Shown here in pieces: positions 58,454-64,000 of a DNA stretch of 64,000 bases. The stretch spans positions 286,861-350,860 of the forward strand of contig CANLZI010000001.1 of assembly GCA_947495555.1 (NCBI GenBank), given 5' to 3'. A model generated the notes under the pieces. It worked only from the letters and a program-made list of their open reading frames with translations, did not search any database and had not been told where the DNA came from. The translations under genes were made by a program, and so were the position numbers. Numbering within the stretch: the stretch's first letter is position 1; each line of letters opens with the position of its first letter. Source of the stretch: an uncultured Erythrobacter sp. (GTDB lineage Bacteria; Pseudomonadota; Alphaproteobacteria; Sphingomonadales; Sphingomonadaceae).

Positions 58454-59413
58454 ATGTCCCTACGCATCGCAGTTCAGATGGACCCGATTGAAAGCGTGAA
58501 CATCGCCGGGGATTCTTCCTTTGCCTTGATGGAGGCAGCCCAGGCGCGCGGTCATGAAATCTTCGAATATCACGTCGAAAGCCTGACTTTGGACGCGGAT
58601 GATCGTCTGTATGCCGAATGCCAACCGGTGACGGTTCAGCGAGTTGTGGGCGATCATTTTACCAAAGGAGAGGCCATGCGCCTCGATCTGGGCAAGGACA
58701 TTGATGTCATTTTGATGCGCCAAGATCCGCCATTTGACATGGGCTATATCACTGCGACCCATTTGCTCGACCGGATCGAGAGCGAGACATTGGTGGTCAA
58801 CAATCCCACCAGCGTGCGCAATGCACCAGAAAAGGTGATGGTGCTGGATTATCGCGAATTCATGCCGCCAACCTTGGTCACGCGGAGCGTGGACGAGGTA
58901 AAGCGGTTCATGGCTGAGCACGGCGCCGTTGTGGTCAAACCTATCCACGGCAATGGCGGCAAGGCGATCTTCCGTGTGCCCGCCGATGGCGACAATCTGA
59001 CGGCTCTGTTTGAAGTGTTCAACCAGACCTGGCCCGAACCACACATGGTCCAGCCCTTCCTTCCCGAAGTGGCCGAGGGGGACAAGCGCATCGTGCTGAT
59101 CGATGGCGAAGTGGCTGGCGCGATCAACCGCATCCCGGGCGAGGGCGAGTTCCGCTCTAACCTGGCGATGGGCGGCAGCGCTGAACCCACCCAATTGACC
59201 GAGCGCGAGCAGGAAATTTGCGCCGCGATGGGGCCAGATCTGAAACGGCTCGGCCTGACATTTGTCGGGATCGATGTGATTGGCGGCAAATGGCTGACCG
59301 AGATCAACGTAACCTCACCCACAGGAATTGTGGCGATCAGCAATTTTGACGGCACCGATCTGGCCGGAATGATCTGGGACGCGATCGAGGGACGTGTGGC
59401 TGCGAGCCGTTAA
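58454..59413 (+). CDS. gshB: Glutathione synthase
   Basis: ATP-grasp ligase that adds glycine to gamma-glutamylcysteine. The 319 residues start MSLRIAVQMDPIESVNIAGDSSFALMEAAQARGHEIFEY, with MRQDPPFDMGYITATHLLDRI, KPIHGNGGKAIFRV, and the metal-binding LTFVGIDVIGGKWLTEINVTSPTGIVAISNFDG. The last residues (GMIWDAIEGRVAASR) recur in two partial copies downstream in the island. In the expected ancestral order it would converge on xerC. Confidence 0.98.
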   Translation: MSLRIAVQMDPIESVNIAGDSSFALMEAAQARGHEIFEYHVESLTLDADDRLYAECQPVTVQRVVGDHFTKGEAMRLDLGKDIDVILMRQDPPFDMGYITATHLLDRIESETLVVNNPTSVRNAPEKVMVLDYREFMPPTLVTRSVDEVKRFMAEHGAVVVKPIHGNGGKAIFRVPADGDNLTALFEVFNQTWPEPHMVQPFLPEVAEGDKRIVLIDGEVAGAINRIPGEGEFRSNLAMGGSAEPTQLTEREQEICAAMGPDLKRLGLTFVGIDVIGGKWLTEINVTSPTGIVAISNFDGTDLAGMIWDAIEGRVAASR

Positions 59414-59440
59414 GTCTGCAAGCGAAGACCTAGGGTAGAC
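59414..59440. repeat. Junction repeat, copy at the gshB end
   Basis: GTCTGC, 15 bases, GTAGAC: a degenerate form of the island's inverted repeat, beginning directly at the gshB stop. Confidence 0.4.
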
Positions 59441-59524
59441 GACCATAGTTTCGTCGATAATGTGGTCCATCGGCAGGTATTCTCTGCGGCTTCACACATA
59501 AATTGGAGTTGGCTAGGAAGGCCT

Positions 59525-60298
59525 ATGGAAAGTCAACGGGAACACAATCGCCAAGGCTGGAACCAGCGCGTTGCCGAAGGCGACATGTGGACGCTTCCGG
59601 TAGATCCGGAAACAATCGCTCGTGCACGAGACGGTGATTGGGAAGTCCTGCTTACTCCGAAAAAGTCGGTCCCACGCGCTTGGTTCGGCGAAATTTCAGG
59701 CAAAGACATTCTTGGCCTCGCATCGGGTGGTGGGCAGCAGAGCCCCATCTTTGCCGCTGCAGGAGCCAATGTGACGTGTCTTGATGCGTCAGAGGCCCAA
59801 CTTGCCCGCGATCAGCAAGTGGCCCAGCGCGAGGGTCTGAATATCCGCACGGCACAGGGATATATGCATGATCTATCGGCCTTCGCGGATGCTAGTTTCG
59901 ATTTGGTCTTTAACCCCTGCTCGACAGCGTTTGCACCCGAAGTTTTGCCGGTATGGCTCGAGTGCGCCCGCGTGCTGCGTCCCGGTGGAGTTCTGATGAC
60001 AGGATTTTACAATCCGGTCTTTTTTGTGTTTGACCAATTGGCAATGGATCGCGGTGAGTTGGTGGCGCGTCATTCGCTCCCATATTCTGACTTCGAATTG
60101 CCGGAGGAAGAACGAAAACAGATGTTGGCCGATGATCCAACCTTGTGCTTCAGCCACACATTGGAGACACAGATTGGGGGTCAGTTACAGGCTGGCCTTC
60201 TGTTGGCTGATATGTTCGAGGACAATTGGGCCGAATTGGATGAGGTCGGTCGCCTGTTCAATCCTTTCATCGCCACAAGAGCGGTAAAGCCTGCCTGA
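59525..60298 (+). CDS. Class I SAM-dependent methyltransferase (first island gene)
   Basis: A 257-residue small-molecule-type methyltransferase: KDILGLASGGGQQSPIFAAAGANVTCLDASEAQLARDQQVAQREGL (SAM loop and acidic end of strand 2), FADASFDLVFNPCSTAFAPEVLPVWLECARVLRPGGVLMTGFYNP. I start at the ATG at 59525 with AGGAAGG; the track begins 21 codons earlier. It lies 111 bp after gshB and is the only plus-strand gene of the island. The substrate is unknown. Confidence 0.88.
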   Translation: MESQREHNRQGWNQRVAEGDMWTLPVDPETIARARDGDWEVLLTPKKSVPRAWFGEISGKDILGLASGGGQQSPIFAAAGANVTCLDASEAQLARDQQVAQREGLNIRTAQGYMHDLSAFADASFDLVFNPCSTAFAPEVLPVWLECARVLRPGGVLMTGFYNPVFFVFDQLAMDRGELVARHSLPYSDFELPEEERKQMLADDPTLCFSHTLETQIGGQLQAGLLLADMFEDNWAELDEVGRLFNPFIATRAVKPA

Positions 60299-60310
60299 GC
60301 CATGCCAAAC

Positions 60311-60378
60311 CCGATCTGGTGGGCATGATCTGGGACGCGATTGAGAAGCATGTGACTGCGAACGGTCAGGTCCGCTAA
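60311..60378 (+). pseudogene. Remnant copy of the gshB 3' end (copy 1)
   Basis: Starting 12 bp after the methyltransferase stop, the frame reads PDLVGMIWDAIEKHVTANGQVR followed by a stop. Compared with the genuine end (TDLAGMIWDAIEGRVAASR) it is clearly homologous but diverged, with its own stop codon. There is no start, so it is a non-functional fragment. Confidence 0.8.
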
Positions 60379-60395
60379 CGACCCAATTATGGTAG
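60370..60395. repeat. Junction repeat, copy A
   Basis: Begins GTCCGC at the end of gshB remnant 1 and contains CGACCCAATT before a degenerate right arm (ATGGTAG). Confidence 0.5.
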
Positions 60396-60396
60396 T

Positions 60397-60422
60397 ACGG
60401 CAATCGTCCCAAATTTGCGGCC
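60397..60422. repeat. Junction repeat, copy B
   Basis: GGCAATCGTCCCAAATTTGCGG, very similar to copy D (GCAATCGACCCAATTGCGG). It lies about 25 bp after the stop of the minus-strand methyltransferase. Confidence 0.5.
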
Positions 60423-60446
60423 TTCTGCCTACCAAGCGGATTCCAC

Positions 60447-61418
60447 CTAAATGACCATCTCCACTATTGCAGCAAACGGTCCCTTCTTGTGACCGCCGCC
60501 CAAGAACTGATGGGCACCTGTTCTGAGGCCCTGCGATGCAACGAAATTTTGTAGTCGCTCATAAGCATCAGTTGAGCAATCGAGGCCAAATACAATCTCT
60601 TCGCCGGTGAGCTCAAGTGACCAGCTAACAGCTTTGCTCTTTGTCAATCTTACCAGGCGGTCGGCATAGATGTCAGCAACGACCACGCTACCGGGTGCTG
60701 CGTTTTGCCTTAAGGTTGCCAAAGTCGCCCGCACGGAACGCTCGGAAAGGTATAGTGTGACACCCTCCCACAGAAAGATGGTCTTCCTGGTTGGATCATA
60801 ATCGGTGGCAAGAAGCGAGTTGATCCAATTGGGATCAGAAAAGTCGACTTCAACGAAACGGACTTGCGAAGAATCAATCTTTGCAGCTGCCAGATGCCTG
60901 CGCTTGTGGGCCTGATCAGCAGCTTGATCGAGTTCATATATGGCAATGTCGCCCTGGGTAAGTTTGCCATAGGCACGGGTATCTAGTCCTGCCCCAAGTA
61001 CTACAAACTGAGCGGCATCGGCAAGATTTGCTTCAATAAGCCTGTCGAACACAACGGTCCTTGATGGCACCAGATTCGCGATGCCAGCCTTCTCCGGCTT
61101 GGGCAGCGTCGGATAAAGGAACTGAACACCGAGGGCCTTGTGCACTAGCCACAGCGGGAAAAGCGTTAGCCAAAGGCCCGGGACAGAGTTGTTAGGGATG
61201 CTAGCTGCGAGTTTTCGCGCAGCGCGATCCTTTCGCAAGCCGAAAACATCCATAGCCCAGCGCCCATTGATTATCTCAACAGCCGTTTGCGAAACACCCA
61301 GCTTTTTACTGACAACAAGCTGGCGGTATCCAACCATGATCACGCCGACAACGCTCAACGGAAGCCAGATAAGCTGCAGCGGTACAAAAACTAAATAGGA
61401 AAGGAACTTCACCCGCAC
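60447..61418 (-). CDS. Leucine carboxyl methyltransferase (LCM)-family protein with an N-terminal membrane segment
   Basis: A 323-residue member of the PF04072 SAM-methyltransferase family: RTVVFDRLIEANLADAAQFVVLGAGLDTRAYGKL, YELDQAADQAHKRRHLAAAK, TIFLWEGVTLYLSERSVRATLATL. Before it, residues 1-31 form a hydrophobic helix (LSYLVFVPLQLIWLPLSVVGVIMVGY) and a second amphipathic stretch lies near 80-100, so it is probably membrane-attached. A GTG starts the frame; the GTG two codons later has a better ribosome site. The substrate is unknown. Confidence 0.87.
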   Translation of the reverse strand: MRVKFLSYLVFVPLQLIWLPLSVVGVIMVGYRQLVVSKKLGVSQTAVEIINGRWAMDVFGLRKDRAARKLAASIPNNSVPGLWLTLFPLWLVHKALGVQFLYPTLPKPEKAGIANLVPSRTVVFDRLIEANLADAAQFVVLGAGLDTRAYGKLTQGDIAIYELDQAADQAHKRRHLAAAKIDSSQVRFVEVDFSDPNWINSLLATDYDPTRKTIFLWEGVTLYLSERSVRATLATLRQNAAPGSVVVADIYADRLVRLTKSKAVSWSLELTGEEIVFGLDCSTDAYERLQNFVASQGLRTGAHQFLGGGHKKGPFAAIVEMVI

Positions 61419-61478
61419 TCCCGTGGCGGTTTTGTCAGAATGAACTTCGTATCACGACGCGGGAGCCGATCCAACAAT

Positions 61479-61506
61479 GCGACCGGGTTCTATTCCAATT
61501 GCGGAC
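61479..61506. repeat. Junction repeat, copy C
   Basis: GCGACC, then CCAATTGCGGAC at its right end; the stop codon of the GFA-type gene follows at once. Confidence 0.5.
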
Positions 61507-61507
61507 A

Positions 61508-62149
61508 TCAAGTTGCTTCGGTTTTGAAGCCCAGTATCAAAATTGTCTTCTCGGCGCAGAGTTTCTCAAAATTGGTATTGGCCAAAGCGAGGGCGTCCTC
61601 CGAGATGGGGGCAGTCACGTCCTCAACAAACTTCTGGAGCACTGGTTGATCGAGTGAGCCAAACACATCGTATATCACTGGCTCAGAGCGTTTCGCCTCG
61701 ATTTCTTTGGCTCGCTCGTCAGGAACGTCACATGCAAATACTACTGCCTGACAATTGACCTTAGAAGGTACAGTCACGCGGCAACTATCCGCATTCACTG
61801 AAACCGTATTACCTTGGTACATTGGGTGTGTTCCGCACATCAGCGTTCCACAGCACGTCGACATTGCAGTCGTGTTTGCTCCTTCTTCGCTAAGTTTCGA
61901 GAACTCGAGCCTTTCGCGAGATGCTTCATCAACAATGAAAGCATTGGCGAAGTAGACGAGATCGACTCCGCGTTCAAAATTTACAACTGCTTCGGGAAGT
62001 TCGTTCTCGGGAGCTCTGCTCGCCGACATGAACCCTCGCTTGCGGCAGTCACTGCACAGGCATTCAGTGCGGCTTCGCATCGCGGGGTCACAAAGCACGA
62101 TCCGGCACTTACCGCATCGGCATTCAAGGTAAGCCTCTGGCTCGGTCAT
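61508..62149 (-). CDS. GFA/Mss4-fold zinc-binding protein
   Basis: A 213-residue protein. The N-terminal part has the GFA (glutathione-dependent formaldehyde-activating enzyme) zinc pattern: ECRCGKCRIVLCDPAMRS, CLCSDCRKRG, and STCCGTLMCGTHP further on. The C-terminal 80 residues are polar and helical without a recognised fold. Most GFA proteins do not activate formaldehyde, so the function is open. It lies next to gshB, which might suggest a glutathione link. Confidence 0.85.
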   Translation of the reverse strand: MTEPEAYLECRCGKCRIVLCDPAMRSRTECLCSDCRKRGFMSASRAPENELPEAVVNFERGVDLVYFANAFIVDEASRERLEFSKLSEEGANTTAMSTCCGTLMCGTHPMYQGNTVSVNADSCRVTVPSKVNCQAVVFACDVPDERAKEIEAKRSEPVIYDVFGSLDQPVLQKFVEDVTAPISEDALALANTNFEKLCAEKTILILGFKTEAT

Positions 62150-62279
62150 ACTCTATGTCCATCCATGCATCTTACCTATTGCTATGCATTTTCTCGCGAG
62201 GCAACCCGAAGGTCCGAAGAGATTTGGTACAAGAACGCCTGCAAACTTCTGCCGGGCGTTTCCATGCCAGTATCGGTCC

Positions 62280-62362
62280 TTAATGCTTTTTCGCCTCTTT
62301 GCGTGCCCTTGGATGGGCATCGCGATAATTTTCCAACATCGTTGCTGCATCCACCTGCGTGT
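62280..62362 (-). pseudogene. Remnant copy of the xerC 3' end
   Basis: On the minus strand the frame reads TQVDAATMLENYRDAHPRARKEAKKH and a stop, matching the genuine XerC end (TQVDAATMLENYRDAHPRARKGARKK) with a few changes. The similarity stops sharply at 62362, where the gshB remnant begins. The 130 bp to the left (62150-62279) are the upstream region of the GFA gene, with no gene of their own. Confidence 0.85.
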
Positions 62363-62405
62363 GGATCGGGACGCGATTGAGGTGCGGGCGGCTGCGAATG
62401 GTTAG
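62363..62405 (+). pseudogene. Remnant copy of the gshB 3' end (copy 2)
   Basis: Directly after the xerC remnant, the frame RDAIEVRAAANG plus stop corresponds to the GshB C terminus (WDAIEGRVAASR). The DNA after it (GTCTGCAATCGACCC) also matches the sequence after the real gshB in part. Confidence 0.75.
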
Positions 62406-62430
62406 GTCTGCAATCGACCCAATTGCGGAC
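62406..62430. repeat. Junction repeat, copy D (best-formed)
   Basis: GTCTGC, 13 bases containing CGACCCAATT, GCGGAC. Seven bases further lies the stop of the 62438-62851 gene. Confidence 0.6.
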
Positions 62431-62437
62431 GTTGATC

Positions 62438-62851
62438 CTATCCTAGGTCAGCGTTGACATGCCGAAGGAGTTCAATTTCAATAGCTGTCTCCACAGCCGA
62501 CCATATATCCGATGCATTTTGATGCATTGATTCCTGATCAGAAAGCTCATTTGCCGTTTTAGGGGCAAACTGATCGATGGCTTCAACCAACTCATCGAGA
62601 GCTTCTAGTAGACGGCTTTTCAACCCTATGGGATCGCTTACGCCTTTGAAGTAAGAGTCTTCCCGACCATAAACGTAGGAGCAATTTCCTCTCGTCACGA
62701 CGCTAAAGAGTGGACCTGCGATGCAATCCCTTAGGGCCTCTGTGTCGATCCACATGTCACGCCCTCGCTCTGATCTGCAATGCTGTCCCAGTGGGCTTCG
62801 GAAAGCTGTATTGAACTGGCTCTCAATTTGTTGCTGGTTTTGGTCGTTCAT
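62438..62851 (-). CDS. Hypothetical island protein (137 aa)
   Basis: A polar protein with no recognised family: MNDQNQQQIESQFNTAFRSPLG, then DTEALRDCIAGPLFSVVTRGNCSYVYGREDSYFKG and a helical, acidic C terminus (LLEALDELVEAIDQFAPKTANELSDQ). No membrane segments. The coding DNA looks more A/T-rich than the neighbours, and the gene is bracketed by two copies of the junction repeat, so recent acquisition is likely. Confidence 0.65.
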   Translation of the reverse strand: MNDQNQQQIESQFNTAFRSPLGQHCRSERGRDMWIDTEALRDCIAGPLFSVVTRGNCSYVYGREDSYFKGVSDPIGLKSRLLEALDELVEAIDQFAPKTANELSDQESMHQNASDIWSAVETAIEIELLRHVNADLG

Positions 62852-62913
62852 TTGAGAAACCTAAGCGCCTCCTGAAGGGTACACAAGAATTCCAATCCCC
62901 TTCGGATTAAAGT

Positions 62914-62939
62914 GACTGCTTTCCACCCCAATTGCGGAC
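62914..62939. repeat. Junction repeat, copy E
   Basis: GACTGC, 14 bases containing CACCCCAATT, GCGGAC; it ends 2 bp before the xerC stop codon. Confidence 0.55.
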
Positions 62940-62940
62940 G

Positions 62941-63864
62941 CTACTTCTTCCTCGCGCCTTTACGTGCCCTTGGATGCGCATCTCGGTAATTTTCCAGCAT
63001 CGTTGCTGCATCCACCTGCGTGTAAACCTGGGTCGAGCCGAGCGAGGCGTGGCCCAACAATTCTTGCAAAGACCGCAAGTCAGCGCCTGCACCAAGCAGA
63101 TGCGTTGCAAAGCTGTGGCGCAAGGCATGCGGCGTAGCGGTATCGGGTAGGCCGAGCGCGCGACGCGCCTTCGCCATCGCCTTTTGCACCATGCCTTGGC
63201 TCAACGGGCCGCCTTTTACGCCGCGAAACAAGGCATCATCGGGGCCGACGGGCCATGGACATTGGCTTTGATATTCGGCCACTGCATCGCGGCAGACCGG
63301 CAGGATGGGGACAAGGCGTTGCTTGCCACCCTTGCCGGTGACTTGCAGCGCCTCTCCCAGCGGTGTGTCGCGCCCTTGCAGGGACAAAGCCTCGGCAATG
63401 CGCAGGCCTGATCCATACAGCAGCAGCAGGACAGCCCGGTCGCGCGCGCCAACCCAACCTTCTAGCGCTTCTCCAGCGACCAGATCGGCGATATTGCTGG
63501 CATCATCCGGGGTGACAGGGCGGGGCAAGCCCTTTTTGATGCGAGGCCCCCTTAGGCGCGGCGTGGCGGCATCCTGTTCGCCAGATTGGACGCGGGCAAA
63601 TTGGATGAAGCTCTTGATTGCTGACAATTCGCGCGCGGCGCTGGTGTTGGCCAATCCCTCGGCGCGGCGAGCGGCCAGATGGCTACGCAAATCCCTTGCT
63701 TCCAATCGGGCAATCGAGGGCCAATCGGCAAATTCTTGTGCGGCTAGCAATCGCCGAGCGCAAGCAAGGTAGGCGCGCACCGTATGCGGGCTGCGGCGGC
63801 GCGAATGGGTCAGATGTTCGCGCCACGCCTCCAAGAAGTCAGCAGCCATCATACTGCCACTCAT
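62941..63864 (-). CDS. xerC: Tyrosine recombinase XerC
   Basis: Resolves chromosome dimers at dif with XerD. The 307 residues have the N-terminal SAM-like domain (FLEAWREHLTHSRRRSPHTVRAYLACARRLLA) and the catalytic domain with Arg (LYGSGLRIAEALSL), Lys (VTGKGGKQRLVPIL), HxxR (HALRHSFATHLLGAGADL) and the His/Tyr region LLGHASLGSTQVYTQVDAATML. The ATG at 63864 overlaps the stop of hemW (ATGA), which settles the start; the track's 32 extra codons are hemW in another frame. It is on the island edge, but it is a housekeeping recombinase. Confidence 0.95.
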   Translation of the reverse strand: MSGSMMAADFLEAWREHLTHSRRRSPHTVRAYLACARRLLAAQEFADWPSIARLEARDLRSHLAARRAEGLANTSAARELSAIKSFIQFARVQSGEQDAATPRLRGPRIKKGLPRPVTPDDASNIADLVAGEALEGWVGARDRAVLLLLYGSGLRIAEALSLQGRDTPLGEALQVTGKGGKQRLVPILPVCRDAVAEYQSQCPWPVGPDDALFRGVKGGPLSQGMVQKAMAKARRALGLPDTATPHALRHSFATHLLGAGADLRSLQELLGHASLGSTQVYTQVDAATMLENYRDAHPRARKGARKK

Positions 63865-64000
63865 ACCGGCACCAAAGCATCGCCCACCAGCTCGCCCAGC
63901 AAGGCGTCCAACACCGGCATGCCAGCCTTTGTTAGGCCGATTTTCGAGCCATTTTGCCAAACGAGGCCGAGATCGCGATGCAGCTTGAGCCGATTGGTCT
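63861..64000 (-). CDS. hemW: C-terminal end of HemW-like radical SAM protein (partial)
   Basis: The last 46 codons of a gene entering from the right edge: TNRLKLHRDLGLVWQNGSKIGLTKAGMPVLDALLGELVGDALVPV. The pattern of a short winged-helix-like end with LTKAGMPVLDALL matches the C terminus of HemW (coproporphyrinogen oxidase-like heme chaperone), and hemW-xerC adjacency is familiar in this group. Its stop overlaps the xerC ATG. Confidence 0.7.
   Translation of the reverse strand, partial: TNRLKLHRDLGLVWQNGSKIGLTKAGMPVLDALLGELVGDALVPV

Larger units (their letters stand above)
59414..62940. mobile_element. Variable island between gshB and xerC, built from stacked alleles of the spacer
   Basis: This 3.5 kb region contains four genes and, between them, two extra gshB 3' ends, one extra xerC 3' end and six copies of a 25-28-bp imperfect inverted repeat. 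In the middle (62280-62405) an xerC 3' end is joined directly to a gshB 3' end, the order produced when two copies of a gshB-spacer-xerC segment are placed in tandem. Several genes here look more A/T-rich than the flanks. No transposase, integrase or tRNA is present inside. I infer repeated homologous exchange or tandem capture at the flanking genes. Confidence 0.6.

Noticed and set aside
60301-60378. A small gene after the first island methyltransferase
   Set aside because: The frame matches only the last residues of GshB and has no start, so it is treated as a remnant.
62153-62350. 65-aa minus-strand ORF in the GFA-xerC' spacer
   Set aside because: It crosses the xerC remnant in a different frame and has no support as a gene.
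62914-62939. dif site next to xerC
   Set aside because: The sequence has no 11-bp XerC/XerD half-sites around a 6-bp centre, and it is repeated six times in the island.
59414-62940. Classical integron or attC array
   Set aside because: The repeats lack the GTTRRRY/RYYYAAC core sites, there is no integron integrase, and XerC here is the housekeeping gene with a hemW neighbour.

Overview
The window looks like one 64 kb piece of an alphaproteobacterial chromosome of the Sphingomonadales, most likely the Erythrobacter/Altererythrobacter group. The evidence is protein style, gene order and moderately high GC: dnaG and a GatB/YqeY gene diverge from carA-carB, there is an mreBCD-mrdA-rodA block, an rsmI-yraN-gshB run converges on xerC-hemW, and a near-perfect EcfG-type (GGAAC-N16-CGTT) promoter is present. 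I see no prophage, insertion sequence, CRISPR array or rRNA operon. Only one tRNA (Lys-CTT) was found.

Layout. 1-7.4 kb: dnaG (partial), YqeY-like protein, carA, a small lipoprotein wedged between carA and carB, carB, greA, a GNAT acetyltransferase and a DUF4170 protein. 7.5-9.5 kb: a four-gene YqjD/YqjE-like envelope stress operon behind the EcfG-type promoter. 9.6-13.6 kb: enolase, a MarR-type regulator with a 21-bp palindrome upstream, a short ORF, and an orphan oligopeptide-binding lipoprotein. 13.7-19.7 kb: tRNA-Lys and the rod-shape/elongasome operon. 19.8-30.5 kb: mutL, an SDR, a MaoC hydratase, DUF1206 protein, ychF, a Tat-exported SDR, pth, rplY, two tandem TraB/GumN proteins, and a membrane-protein/XRE-regulator pair behind a 58-bp dyad.

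30.6-46 kb: glyQS, ppdK, a BioC-like methyltransferase, comF, hisI, a LiuR-type MerR regulator with its acyl-CoA dehydrogenase, cysK with an MFS transporter, a PilZ protein and tyrS. 46-57 kb: a DOMON-like/NamZ pair, a DUF2314-DUF2185 protein translationally linked to a CoxE-type VWA protein, a soluble chemoreceptor, a MoxR ATPase, an alpha/beta hydrolase-OsmC fusion with a monooxygenase, parE and an LpoA-like lipoprotein. 57-64 kb: rsmI, yraN, gshB, a 3.5 kb variable island, xerC and the end of hemW.

The most unusual region is the island between gshB and xerC (59414-62940). It holds two methyltransferases, a GFA-fold protein and an unknown protein. It also holds two extra copies of the gshB 3' end and one extra copy of the xerC 3' end, and an imperfect inverted repeat of about 26 bp sits at each junction. 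The arrangement xerC' then gshB' in its middle is what would be expected if several alleles of the same gshB-xerC spacer had been stacked in tandem. The rest of the window is mostly housekeeping, with several candidate operators read directly from the sequence.
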